From positions 614 to 64,613 of the forward strand of contig NZ_QCXX01000010.1 of assembly GCF_003071065.1 (NCBI RefSeq): a stretch of 64,000 bases of DNA, in the 5' to 3' direction. This document shows, piece by piece, positions 32,314-39,589 of the stretch; position 1 is the stretch's first letter, and every line of letters begins with the position of its first letter. Source of the stretch: Sphingobacterium athyrii. Its GTDB lineage: Bacteria > Bacteroidota > Bacteroidia > Sphingobacteriales > Sphingobacteriaceae. The position numbers and the translations under genes were made by a program. Below the pieces are notes generated by a model that worked only from the letters and a program-made list of their open reading frames with translations, ran no database searches and was not told the DNA's origin.

Positions 32314-33048
32314 TTATGTAATTGATTGATTAATCATATGCAGTGCACTGTTGATTTCTGTAATGACCTCACCGACAGCTGCGTTGCCTATGGCTATTTT
32401 TTGTTCGATTTCTTTAATTTTTGGTTCGTACTTTTCATTAATTTGTCCCAGTGCGATTTGCTTTTTCTGTAGATCATCCTGCAATTTGTTGATGTTTTCC
32501 GTTATGGTTTTAATTTCACTGTTCAAATTGGCGATCTCCATGGTTCGGTCCTGTTCCGTCCTTCTCTTTTCATTCTGTTTCTGTTCCGATTCTTTGGCAA
32601 TGGTTTCTTTAAGCTTATTAGCATAATTTGTGCCAGTTGCCACAAGTTTTTCCTTCGATAATGAACTATCGACAAACTTCAGGGAAGTATATGCGGCTTT
32701 TAAGGTGTTTTCCTCTACTTTTCCCATTGCAGCAGCAGCATTCCAGACTTCAAAAAAATCAACCCCCTGTTCATTTAGTTTTTCGAGTATGGCGTATACT
32801 TTCAGTTTCATTTCTTTGAGATCGGTAGATCCATCGTTGGCTGTTATGGGGATGGGCGGCGGAGTTTTGCCAGTTGCCATAGGGGGCTGTGGCGATGTAT
32901 ATGTAGGTGTACTTAATTTTTCTTTTGTCGGAGCAGGTGGAACCGGAGCCGGCGATGGGGGAGTGGAACTTGTCTGATCATCCTCGAAAATTAATTTTTT
33001 AAGACTGCTTAATATCCCCGCACTTTTTTTGTTTTCATCGTTGCTCAT
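32314..33048 (-). CDS. Coiled-coil protein with Pro-rich N-terminus
   Basis: This 244-residue protein has no recognised name. The N-terminus (about 28-67) is Pro/Ser/Thr-rich and ends with PPPIP at 63-67, the same motif found twice in the SPFH/GYF protein of the opposed operon. A small helical domain follows at ~75-145 and a coiled coil at ~145-225 (ESEQKQNEKRRTEQDR and IANLNSEIKTITENIN). It has no signal or membrane helix, so it is likely cytoplasmic. It is first in the three-gene operon. I infer a docking or adaptor role in the complex. Confidence 0.6.
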   Translation of the reverse strand: MSNDENKKSAGILSSLKKLIFEDDQTSSTPPSPAPVPPAPTKEKLSTPTYTSPQPPMATGKTPPPIPITANDGSTDLKEMKLKVYAILEKLNEQGVDFFEVWNAAAAMGKVEENTLKAAYTSLKFVDSSLSKEKLVATGTNYANKLKETIAKESEQKQNEKRRTEQDRTMEIANLNSEIKTITENINKLQDDLQKKQIALGQINEKYEPKIKEIEQKIAIGNAAVGEVITEINSALHMINQSIT

Positions 33049-33292
33049 AATTTGACATTTTATTATTACGTATACTAAAATAGTAAAAAATAGGATTGTG
33101 ACAGCTAAATTTATTGGATGAAATCATCATCAGGTTAATTAATGCTCAAAAAGGATGAATAGACCGTTAGAGGTAATTCCAGTACAGCTATCAAATTGGG
33201 AATCATGAGATCAATAAGTTGTGTGAAACAGGGCTCGACTATGCTGCGCAACGGGGGATAGATTGCCTAAAGAGATAACATAAAGCGGGGAA
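33049..33292. other. Intergenic stretch without a visible gene
   Basis: Together with the terminator that follows it, the 301-nt gap 33049-33349 contains no convincing coding frame. No TAnnTTTG box is visible upstream of the coiled-coil gene, so its promoter must be of another type or weaker. Confidence 0.7.
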
Positions 33293-33327
33293 ACAAAGAT
33301 TCCCAATCCTGGATTGGGAATCTTTGT
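33293..33327 (-). terminator. Terminator of the cupin gene
   Basis: ACAAAGATTCCCAATCC and GGATTGGGAATCTTTGT are exact 17-bp inverted repeats with a 1-nt centre. They lie 22 nt after the cupin stop codon on the minus strand. Confidence 0.8.
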
Positions 33328-33349
33328 AAAAAGTAGCTGAGGGAGCTTC

Positions 33350-33847
33350 TTATCTTCCGAAATCGTCTTGAACGCGCACAATGTCGTCTTCATCAGAAGG
33401 GTTATTCGCATCCGTATGTTGCCAGATTTCAGCCAAAATACCGAAGCCATCCAAGCCGATTAAACGGTGACGTTGTCCCTGACGTAATCTGATCGTTTCG
33501 CCTTCTTTCAAGGTAGAGACAACAGATTCTTCATCTGTATCCGAAACCATGACACCAACATTGCCTTGAATGACACGCCAGATTTCGGCACGACGGTGGT
33601 GATACTGCCAAGAAAGTCTCTTGTCTGGCGCAACGATCAGAATTTTTGGACTTAATTTTCCGGAAATTCGTAATTCCTGAACATCCAATCCTCCAAAATA
33701 CTCATTGGCAAACTCTTGTGCCTGTGACTCGTCGATAACAAAAAAGCCACCCCAAGGGCGTGCTGCATCCGATTTCTCAATGTTGAACCCTTTGGATGTC
33801 AACATTTCCTGCACTTTCTCAAATAATGCGGTTTTATCTATAGCCAT
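33350..33847 (-). CDS. Cupin protein, mannose-6-phosphate isomerase type
   Basis: This 165-residue protein has a C-terminal cupin of the mannose-1-phosphate guanylyltransferase/phosphomannose isomerase type: RPWGGFFV (start of the region), LSWQYHHRRAEIWRVIQG with the metal-binding His/Glu, and the second cupin motif around LRQGQRHRLIG. The His-rich motif could bind a divalent metal. Isolated proteins of this kind in Bacteroidota are often annotated as phosphoheptose or mannose-6-phosphate isomerase without proof. It is monocistronic. Confidence 0.75.
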   Translation of the reverse strand: MAIDKTALFEKVQEMLTSKGFNIEKSDAARPWGGFFVIDESQAQEFANEYFGGLDVQELRISGKLSPKILIVAPDKRLSWQYHHRRAEIWRVIQGNVGVMVSDTDEESVVSTLKEGETIRLRQGQRHRLIGLDGFGILAEIWQHTDANNPSDEDDIVRVQDDFGR

Positions 33848-34017
33848 GTTATAAAATTTCTAAAAATTTATTGATCCTTAATTCAGCAGCTAAATATAGA
33901 AAAAAATCATTAATGTTTTTAGTTAACCGTTTTAGCTTTGATAAAATCATCAGTAAAACGCGTTTTTTTATAAAATATACAATCCGGGGGTAGGATATGT
34001 TTTCAAAATGAAATCCT

Positions 34018-34025
34018 TAGTTTTG
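34018..34025 (+). promoter_or_regulatory. -7 box TAGTTTTG for the Pif1-like helicase gene
   Basis: TAGTTTTG matches TAnnTTTG, 21 nt before the ATG at 34047. Confidence 0.5.
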
Positions 34026-34046
34026 TGATCAATCTAATTTCAGGAT

Positions 34047-36272
34047 ATGTCAAATTTTCAAGTCGATCGGGAAAACACAGCATTTATGCAGGCTGTCGCA
34101 TTTGTTAACCAAACCAATCAGAATGTATTTATTACGGGAAAGGCAGGTACAGGTAAAACGACTTTCCTGAAGTATATCCGTGAGCACAGCTATAAAAAGA
34201 TGGCGATTACCGCACCGACAGGAGTAGCAGCCATGAACGCAGGCGGTACAACTTTACACTCCCTTTTTTGGCTTCCTTTTGGAACTTTTGTGGAGGACTA
34301 TGAGTTGCGTTGGGATGAGCAGGACAGTCATATCTATAATAAGTCCCGCTTGTTCAGCACAATAAAACTGACGAAACAACGACGAGCGATTTTGCAGGAG
34401 CTGGAGCTATTGGTTATTGATGAGGTCTCGATGGTCAGGGCAGATACATTAGATGCAATCAATGTGATATTACAGTCGGTTCGTCGCGATATGCGGCCTT
34501 TTGGTGGTTTACAGGTATTGTTTATCGGAGATTTATATCAATTACCGCCCGTGGTCAAAGATGCGGAATGGAATATCCTCCGCGATCATTATTCTTCGGT
34601 GTTTTTCTTCAATGCAAAAATCTTACGGGATAGCCCTTTGGTCATGCTGGAACTCAATAAAATCTATCGTCAGCAGGACGAGGGCTTTATTTCGATTTTA
34701 AATGCGATACGGAATAATCAATGTACCAGTGAGATGCTGGCTACCTTAAATGGCTACTATCAGCAAGATTTCGTCCCAAAAGAGGAAGAACAATATATCA
34801 CATTGACATCCCATAATCGAAATGCCGACGAGATCAATAGTGCAAAGTTGGCGTCATTGTCCGGGAAAATGCTCAACTTAAAAGCCGTCGTGAAAGATGA
34901 CTTCGCTCAAGGGTCTTATCCTGCTGAGGAAACGCTATCATTAAAAATAGGTGCGCAGGTGATGTTTATCCGAAATGATTCCGGTGAGGAGCGAAAGTAT
35001 TACAATGGTAAAATTGGTACCGTAAAGGATATAGATACAGCACATGGTACTGTATCGGTTACTTTCCCAGATGGTTCCGAAGAGGTGACGGTAAAAAGGG
35101 AAACCTGGGAAAATATCCGTTACAACTATGATAAAGGACAGGATCAGATCAAAGAAGAAATTTTAGGGACATTTTCTCAATTTCCGCTGCGATTAGCTTG
35201 GGCAATCACCATTCATAAAAGTCAGGGATTGACCTTCCAGAAGGCAATTATAGATGCGGGTACTTCCTTTGCTGCGGGACAGGTTTACGTTGCCTTAAGC
35301 CGTCTGACAAGTCTGGATGGACTGGTGCTTAAATCTATTATTCCATCTTATGCCATTCGTACGGATTATCAGGTGGTTGAATTTGCGCAACGAGCACATT
35401 CCCAGTCTAATATCAATGAAATATTGGAACAGTGCCAACGAAATTATCTTGGGCAGATTCTAATGAATGGTTTTCGGTGGGATGGACTCTTGGTGGAGAC
35501 TTCGGAACTGCTTAAATCAATGGAAGAACGCAATATCGATGGGAAGGAAAAGGCTATTCAGTTCTTTCAGGAGGTGGTTAAACAGCTCCAGACACAGGAG
35601 AAGGTAGCACATAAATTTATTGTTGTCCTTTATGATCTTCTTCGGGATAAAGATGCGATTGATTATGATCTGATCTGTGAACGATCCACTGCAGCTGTAA
35701 ATTGGTTTTTGCCCCGAATGGATAAGGACCTTATCGAAGCGTTGACAAAGCACATTGAAGAATACCAGATTCGTAAGCGGACAAAGAAATATATTGATGA
35801 GCTAAAGGCCATATTGCTGGATTACAAAAGGAAACGCGAACAGTTACAACATTGTCTAATTATTGCTGAAACGCTATCCAAAAGAGAGGATTTCCAAACA
35901 GCCATGCTTGATGTAGCCGCTCAGGTTAAAACGAAAGAAAAGGAGGTGCTGGCAGCTCAAAGTGCTGATGAGGAAGGCGCGAAGAAATTGGATACAAAAG
36001 ATATTTCATTGGAAATGTTTAAAGAAGGGATGAGTATCGCTGATATAGCAGGTAAGCGCGGGATGGTAGCCGGTACGATTTACGGACATTTGATTAATTT
36101 TGTAGGGACGGAGGTCGAAGCAACAGAATTAATTGATCAAGAGAAGCTCGATCGTATCCTGGATGTCATTCGTGCAAATCCAGAAAAATCATCTTCGGAG
36201 CTTAAGATGATTTTGGGTGCAGATATAGACTATCCGGATATTAAAATTGGACAAAAAGTTTTAGGATTGTAG
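34047..36272 (+). CDS. Pif1-like superfamily 1B helicase with C-terminal HTH domain
   Basis: This 741-residue helicase has Walker A GKAGTGKTTF near residues 31-40, Walker B LLVIDEVSMV near 126-135, motif III FIGDLYQLPPV near 162-172, and the C-terminal motif VYVALSRLTSL near 413-423. This order fits the Pif1/RecD2 branch, 5'-3' DNA helicases that resolve G-quadruplexes and R-loops. After the helicase core, ~250 residues are helical and end in an HTH-like segment (EMFKEGMSIADIAGKRGM) that recalls the HTH_40/RQC-associated modules of RecQ-like proteins. The fusion of Pif1 core with this tail is frequent in Bacteroidota. Confidence 0.9.
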   Translation: MSNFQVDRENTAFMQAVAFVNQTNQNVFITGKAGTGKTTFLKYIREHSYKKMAITAPTGVAAMNAGGTTLHSLFWLPFGTFVEDYELRWDEQDSHIYNKSRLFSTIKLTKQRRAILQELELLVIDEVSMVRADTLDAINVILQSVRRDMRPFGGLQVLFIGDLYQLPPVVKDAEWNILRDHYSSVFFFNAKILRDSPLVMLELNKIYRQQDEGFISILNAIRNNQCTSEMLATLNGYYQQDFVPKEEEQYITLTSHNRNADEINSAKLASLSGKMLNLKAVVKDDFAQGSYPAEETLSLKIGAQVMFIRNDSGEERKYYNGKIGTVKDIDTAHGTVSVTFPDGSEEVTVKRETWENIRYNYDKGQDQIKEEILGTFSQFPLRLAWAITIHKSQGLTFQKAIIDAGTSFAAGQVYVALSRLTSLDGLVLKSIIPSYAIRTDYQVVEFAQRAHSQSNINEILEQCQRNYLGQILMNGFRWDGLLVETSELLKSMEERNIDGKEKAIQFFQEVVKQLQTQEKVAHKFIVVLYDLLRDKDAIDYDLICERSTAAVNWFLPRMDKDLIEALTKHIEEYQIRKRTKKYIDELKAILLDYKRKREQLQHCLIIAETLSKREDFQTAMLDVAAQVKTKEKEVLAAQSADEEGAKKLDTKDISLEMFKEGMSIADIAGKRGMVAGTIYGHLINFVGTEVEATELIDQEKLDRILDVIRANPEKSSSELKMILGADIDYPDIKIGQKVLGL

Positions 36273-36291
36273 TCGGTAAGGATTTATGATG

Positions 36292-36299
36292 TATATTTG
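36292..36299 (+). promoter_or_regulatory. -7 box TATATTTG for the ATP synthase operon
   Basis: TATATTTG matches TAnnTTTG, 21 nt before the TTG start of the atpZ-like gene. A TTG at 36267-36269 is a possible -33 element, 22 nt upstream. Confidence 0.6.
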
Positions 36300-36320
36300 T
36301 CAACCTTTTATTTAAGCTAA

Positions 36321-36548
36321 TTGAAAGAGGAAAAAACCAATAAGAAAATTAACAAATGGATTGTTTTTACTTCCATGCCGATCCAGATGGGTGTGACAAT
36401 ATATTTATTTTACTGGGTCGGAAGTTGGTTAGACAATAAATATGCGATTGCGGGTGAATGGGGGATGAAGGGATTGACACTGTTAGGAGTGGTTGTATCT
36501 TTGTATCAGTTCATCAGGCAAGCAAATCAAATTAATAAAAATGAATAG
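36321..36548 (+). CDS. AtpZ/AtpI-like small membrane protein
   Basis: This 75-residue protein has two membrane helices (~14-32 and ~45-63) with a GSWLDNKY loop, like AtpZ/ATP synthase protein I. The family assists F0 assembly or Mg2+ supply. It begins with TTG; no in-frame ATG is near. Its stop codon overlaps the next gene's start (ATG 36541, stop 36546-36548), so the two are translationally coupled. Confidence 0.8.
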   Translation: MKEEKTNKKINKWIVFTSMPIQMGVTIYLFYWVGSWLDNKYAIAGEWGMKGLTLLGVVVSLYQFIRQANQINKNE

Positions 36549-36939
36549 TTATTTGAAAAGTGTCCTTGTGCTGCTGATCGTCTTTGTGGCAAGTTTTGCA
36601 GCACATTATTTAGTGATATCCGGCATGAATGTGGGGCAGTACTGGTCAAAGGCCACTTACAGTCTCGTTGGTATGTATGCATTTGGATGCTGTTCTTCGT
36701 TGCTGGTTGCGGTGCTGGTCTTTTTTGCAAACTGGTCCATGCCTGAGAAATTAGGTGTCATATTTTTGGGGCTGGTGCTCCTGAAGGCTGTTGCAGGGTA
36801 TATTTATATTAAAGACGGGTTAAAGACCGTTGAAAACAACTTTATCGAATATAACTTTTTGGTTGTATTTTTCATCGCTTTGTTTGTCGATGTATATGTT
36901 GCTTTTAGCGCTTTAAATCAAGCAGATAAAAAGGTTTAA
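36541..36939 (+). CDS. Small four-helix membrane protein of the ATP synthase operon
   Basis: This 132-residue protein has about four membrane helices and no named domain that I can see. Its position between the atpZ-like gene and atpB is that of the AtpI-type proteins of Bacteroidota ATP operons, so I infer a similar accessory role. The ATG at 36541 is preferred over an in-frame start at 36493 because it overlaps the upstream stop codon in the usual coupled manner. Confidence 0.7.
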   Translation: MNSYLKSVLVLLIVFVASFAAHYLVISGMNVGQYWSKATYSLVGMYAFGCCSSLLVAVLVFFANWSMPEKLGVIFLGLVLLKAVAGYIYIKDGLKTVENNFIEYNFLVVFFIALFVDVYVAFSALNQADKKV

Positions 36940-36963
36940 ACTATTTTTGGAAAAAGTTTAAAC
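36934..36963. promoter_or_regulatory. Paired GTTTAAAC palindromes around a -7-like box
   Basis: GTTTAAAC occurs at 36934-36941 and 36956-36963, flanking TATTTTTGGAAAAA. The unit is self-palindromic, and the whole 30 bp folds with a 2-nt bulge. The left copy includes the stop codon of the upstream gene. The enclosed TATTTTTG (36942-36949) matches the -7 consensus. Confidence 0.45.
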
Positions 36964-36991
36964 AAATGGTGATTTATGCCAAATAAAATTG

Positions 36992-36999
36992 TATTTTTG
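36992..36999 (+). promoter_or_regulatory. -7 box TATTTTTG before atpB
   Basis: TATTTTTG matches TAnnTTTG, 34 nt before the atpB ATG. It suggests that the F0F1 structural genes have a promoter of their own. Confidence 0.55.
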
Positions 37000-37033
37000 C
37001 GCAAAATTTTTTATTATTCAATAGTAATCTGAA

Positions 37034-38122
37034 ATGGTGAATCTTAAGAGAGCACTTTTATTATTTGCAGTAATTTTTCTTGCTGTCAATCCTTTTACCT
37101 TAAAAGCAGCGGAAGAAGCGCATGGGGATGCGCCTAAAACCCAAGCTGAGGAAATCAAAGCGTATAGTCAACATCACTTACAAGATGATCATTATTTTTC
37201 TTTGTTTTCCGATCAAAAAGCAGGAAAACATTATGGTTTTCCATTGCCAGTAATTCTTATTGATAATGGATTGGTTGTTTTTTCTTCTGGCGAGTTTCAT
37301 CATGGCGAGTCTGTTGTGGAGAAAAACGGTCAATACTACAAACTTTACCACGGTAAGATCTATAAAACAGATGCTACAGGTACATTGAACTACGATGATA
37401 AACATCATCCCACGAATGCAAAACCCCTGGATTTCTCGATTACAAAGAATGTTGTCGGTTTAATATTAGCTGCGTTTTTAATGTTTTGGGGTTTTATCAG
37501 CTTAGCTAAAACTTATAAAAAAGGTGTGAATAATCAACCAAAAGGTGTTGGTCGTGTTTTAGAGCCCTTGGTTTTATATGTACGCGATGAGATGGCTGTT
37601 CCTAATATAGGTCATCGTTATAAAGAATTTATGCCTTACCTATTATCTGTATTTTTCCTGATTTTTATTCTAAACTTATTAGGTTTAACACCATTAGGTT
37701 TTAATGTGACCGGGAATATTACAGTCACTTTATGTTTGGCACTATTTACATTCTTTATTATCAATTTCAAAGGAAATGGAGATTACTGGAAACATATTTT
37801 CTGGATGCCCGGTGTTCCTGTTCCGTTTAAAATAGTTTTAGCACCAATTGAGGTGTTGGGTATGTTTACTAAACCTTTCTCCTTAATGTTGCGTTTGTTT
37901 GCGAATATCACTGCGGGTCACTCTGTTGTGATGGGACTAATCGCAATTGTCTATTTATTTCAACAACAGTTGACCGTTGTTGGTAGTATTGGTGTCTCTA
38001 TGGTATTGACACTCGTGTTATTCCTATTGGAGCTTTTGGTAGCTTTTCTTCAAGCATTCATCTTTACGATGTTGTCATCCCTATTTATTGGAATGGCAGT
38101 AGAGGAACACGCTCATCATTAA
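37034..38122 (+). CDS. atpB: F0F1 ATP synthase subunit a
   Basis: This 362-residue subunit forms the proton half-channels next to the c-ring. A signal-like segment (residues 8-25) and a ~110-residue His-rich periplasmic region precede the usual membrane part. The conserved Arg needed for proton transfer is in SLMLRLFANITAGH near residue 292. Proteobacterial subunit a is about 270 residues; the N-terminal extension is typical of Bacteroidota. The next gene, atpE, is 35 nt downstream. Confidence 0.95.
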   Translation: MVNLKRALLLFAVIFLAVNPFTLKAAEEAHGDAPKTQAEEIKAYSQHHLQDDHYFSLFSDQKAGKHYGFPLPVILIDNGLVVFSSGEFHHGESVVEKNGQYYKLYHGKIYKTDATGTLNYDDKHHPTNAKPLDFSITKNVVGLILAAFLMFWGFISLAKTYKKGVNNQPKGVGRVLEPLVLYVRDEMAVPNIGHRYKEFMPYLLSVFFLIFILNLLGLTPLGFNVTGNITVTLCLALFTFFIINFKGNGDYWKHIFWMPGVPVPFKIVLAPIEVLGMFTKPFSLMLRLFANITAGHSVVMGLIAIVYLFQQQLTVVGSIGVSMVLTLVLFLLELLVAFLQAFIFTMLSSLFIGMAVEEHAHH

Positions 38123-38157
38123 TTGAATTTTTTTGTTAAATTTTATATATTAAAAAC

Positions 38158-38352
38158 ATGGTAATTCCAAATTTAGTAGGTGCAGGTTTAATCGTAATCG
38201 GTGCAGGTTTAGGTTTAGGTAAAATCGGTGGTTCAGCAATGGAAGCTATCGCTCGTCAACCAGAAGCAGCATCTAAAATTCAAACTGCAATGATCATCAT
38301 TGGTGCCTTAGTTGAAGGTTTAGCATTCGGTGCTTTAATCTTAGGCGTATAA
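38158..38352 (+). CDS. atpE: F0F1 ATP synthase subunit c
   Basis: This 64-residue hairpin of two membrane helices forms the rotor ring. The polar loop is ARQPEA, and the ion-carrying Glu is in LVEGLAF (helix 2). The residue after this Glu is Gly rather than the Ser/Thr of sodium-type rings, which points to protons. A stable hairpin (38376-38412) follows the stop codon. Confidence 0.96.
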   Translation: MVIPNLVGAGLIVIGAGLGLGKIGGSAMEAIARQPEAASKIQTAMIIIGALVEGLAFGALILGV

Positions 38353-38375
38353 TCCAAGTTGATTAAAAGTTTACT

Positions 38376-38412
38376 AAATACAATCTGCAACGGTTGGTTG
38401 CAGATTGTATTT
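38376..38412 (+). promoter_or_regulatory. Intra-operon hairpin after atpE
   Basis: AAATACAATCTGCAA (38376-38390) and TTGCAGATTGTATTT (38398-38412) are exact 15-bp inverted repeats with a 7-nt loop. No strong T-run follows, so it is probably not a full terminator but an mRNA-stabilising or partial-attenuation element between atpE and atpF. Confidence 0.65.
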
Positions 38413-38463
38413 AAACAAAAAAATACAAAACAAAAGAAAATTATAATTTACAATTGTATATAA

Positions 38464-38964
38464 ATGGAAGCATTAATTAATCAGTTCTCGTACGGTTTGT
38501 TCTTTTGGCAACTAATCATCTTGTTGGTTGTGATCTTTTTATTGGGCAAGTTTGCCTGGAAACCTATCGTCAATGCTTTGGATGAGCGTGAGCAAGGAAT
38601 TGCGAATGCATTGGAAGCTGCTGAGAAAGCTAAATTAGAAATGGCTCGTTTGACAAATGAAAACGAACAATTGCTTAAAGAGGCTCGTGCGGAACGTGAT
38701 GTTATCCTTAAAGAAGCAAAAGAGCTAAAAGAAAAAATCGTTGCTGAAGCAAGAACACAAGCGCAATATGAAGGCGCTAAAATGATTGCTCAAGCGAAAG
38801 AGGAGATCGACGAACAAAAGAATAAAGCTTTGGCTGAGGTAAAATCACAAGTTTCTTCTTTGTCTTTGGATATCGCCCGTAAAGTGTTAAACAAGGAATT
38901 TGAGGACCAAGGTAAGCAAGAAGCTTTAGTAGCAGATTTGCTTAAAGATGTTAAATTGAACTAA
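38464..38964 (+). CDS. atpF: F0F1 ATP synthase subunit b
   Basis: This 166-residue peripheral-stalk subunit has one N-terminal membrane helix (~10-28), the conserved FAWKPIVNALDERE junction, and a long Ala/Glu/Lys-rich coiled coil. Length and layout match the family. It holds the F1 head to the membrane through subunit delta, encoded 28 nt downstream. Confidence 0.95.
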   Translation: MEALINQFSYGLFFWQLIILLVVIFLLGKFAWKPIVNALDEREQGIANALEAAEKAKLEMARLTNENEQLLKEARAERDVILKEAKELKEKIVAEARTQAQYEGAKMIAQAKEEIDEQKNKALAEVKSQVSSLSLDIARKVLNKEFEDQGKQEALVADLLKDVKLN

Positions 38965-38992
38965 TCCGGCCACTCAAATTACGAAATAGAAT

Positions 38993-39535
38993 ATGTCAGT
39001 ATTTAAAGTAGCATCGAGATATGCAAAGTCATTAATTGACTTGGCTAGCGAGCAGGGCTCACTGGAAACCATCAAAACAGATATGGATTCGTTCATCGCT
39101 GTTTTAAAATCCAGTTCGGAATTGCAAGCTGTTTTGGCCAATCCTATTGTTCCTTTGGACAAGAAGAAAAACATATTGGATGCTTTATTTAAAGATAAGA
39201 TCAACCCAAATATCTTGGCATTCTTTAAGATCATGATCAACAAAGGTCGTGGGATGATCGTATATGCTACTGCTCAGGAATTTATCCGCGAGTATAACGA
39301 GGTTAAAGGTATTGTGAAAGCTACAGTTACCTCTGCAGCACCACTTTCTGAAGCTAATTTGGCAGCGATGAAAGATGTACTTGCAAAAGAAACCAACGCT
39401 CAGGTGATATTGATCAATAAAGTCGATAATAAGCTGATCGGTGGCTTTGTCGTCAATATTGGTGACCGCCAGATTGATGCAAGTATTGCTGGTAAGTTGA
39501 ATAAATTAGAAAGATATTTGAATCAGGGTAACTAA
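38993..39535 (+). CDS. atpH: F0F1 ATP synthase subunit delta
   Basis: This 180-residue protein has the delta-subunit (OSCP) pattern: SRYAKSLIDLA at the start, an N-terminal helical bundle, and a C-terminal segment with LIGGFVVNIGDRQIDASI. It links subunit b to the top of F1. It lies in the normal place between atpF and atpA. Confidence 0.94.
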   Translation: MSVFKVASRYAKSLIDLASEQGSLETIKTDMDSFIAVLKSSSELQAVLANPIVPLDKKKNILDALFKDKINPNILAFFKIMINKGRGMIVYATAQEFIREYNEVKGIVKATVTSAAPLSEANLAAMKDVLAKETNAQVILINKVDNKLIGGFVVNIGDRQIDASIAGKLNKLERYLNQGN

Positions 39536-39589
39536 GTTATTCTGGTATTTAAAGTAAAATAAATCAAAAAACCCCTTATAATAATTAAA

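Noticed and set aside
33211..33450. 79-residue minus-strand frame across the cupin terminator
   Set aside because: It runs through the cupin 3' end and its hairpin and has no family pattern.
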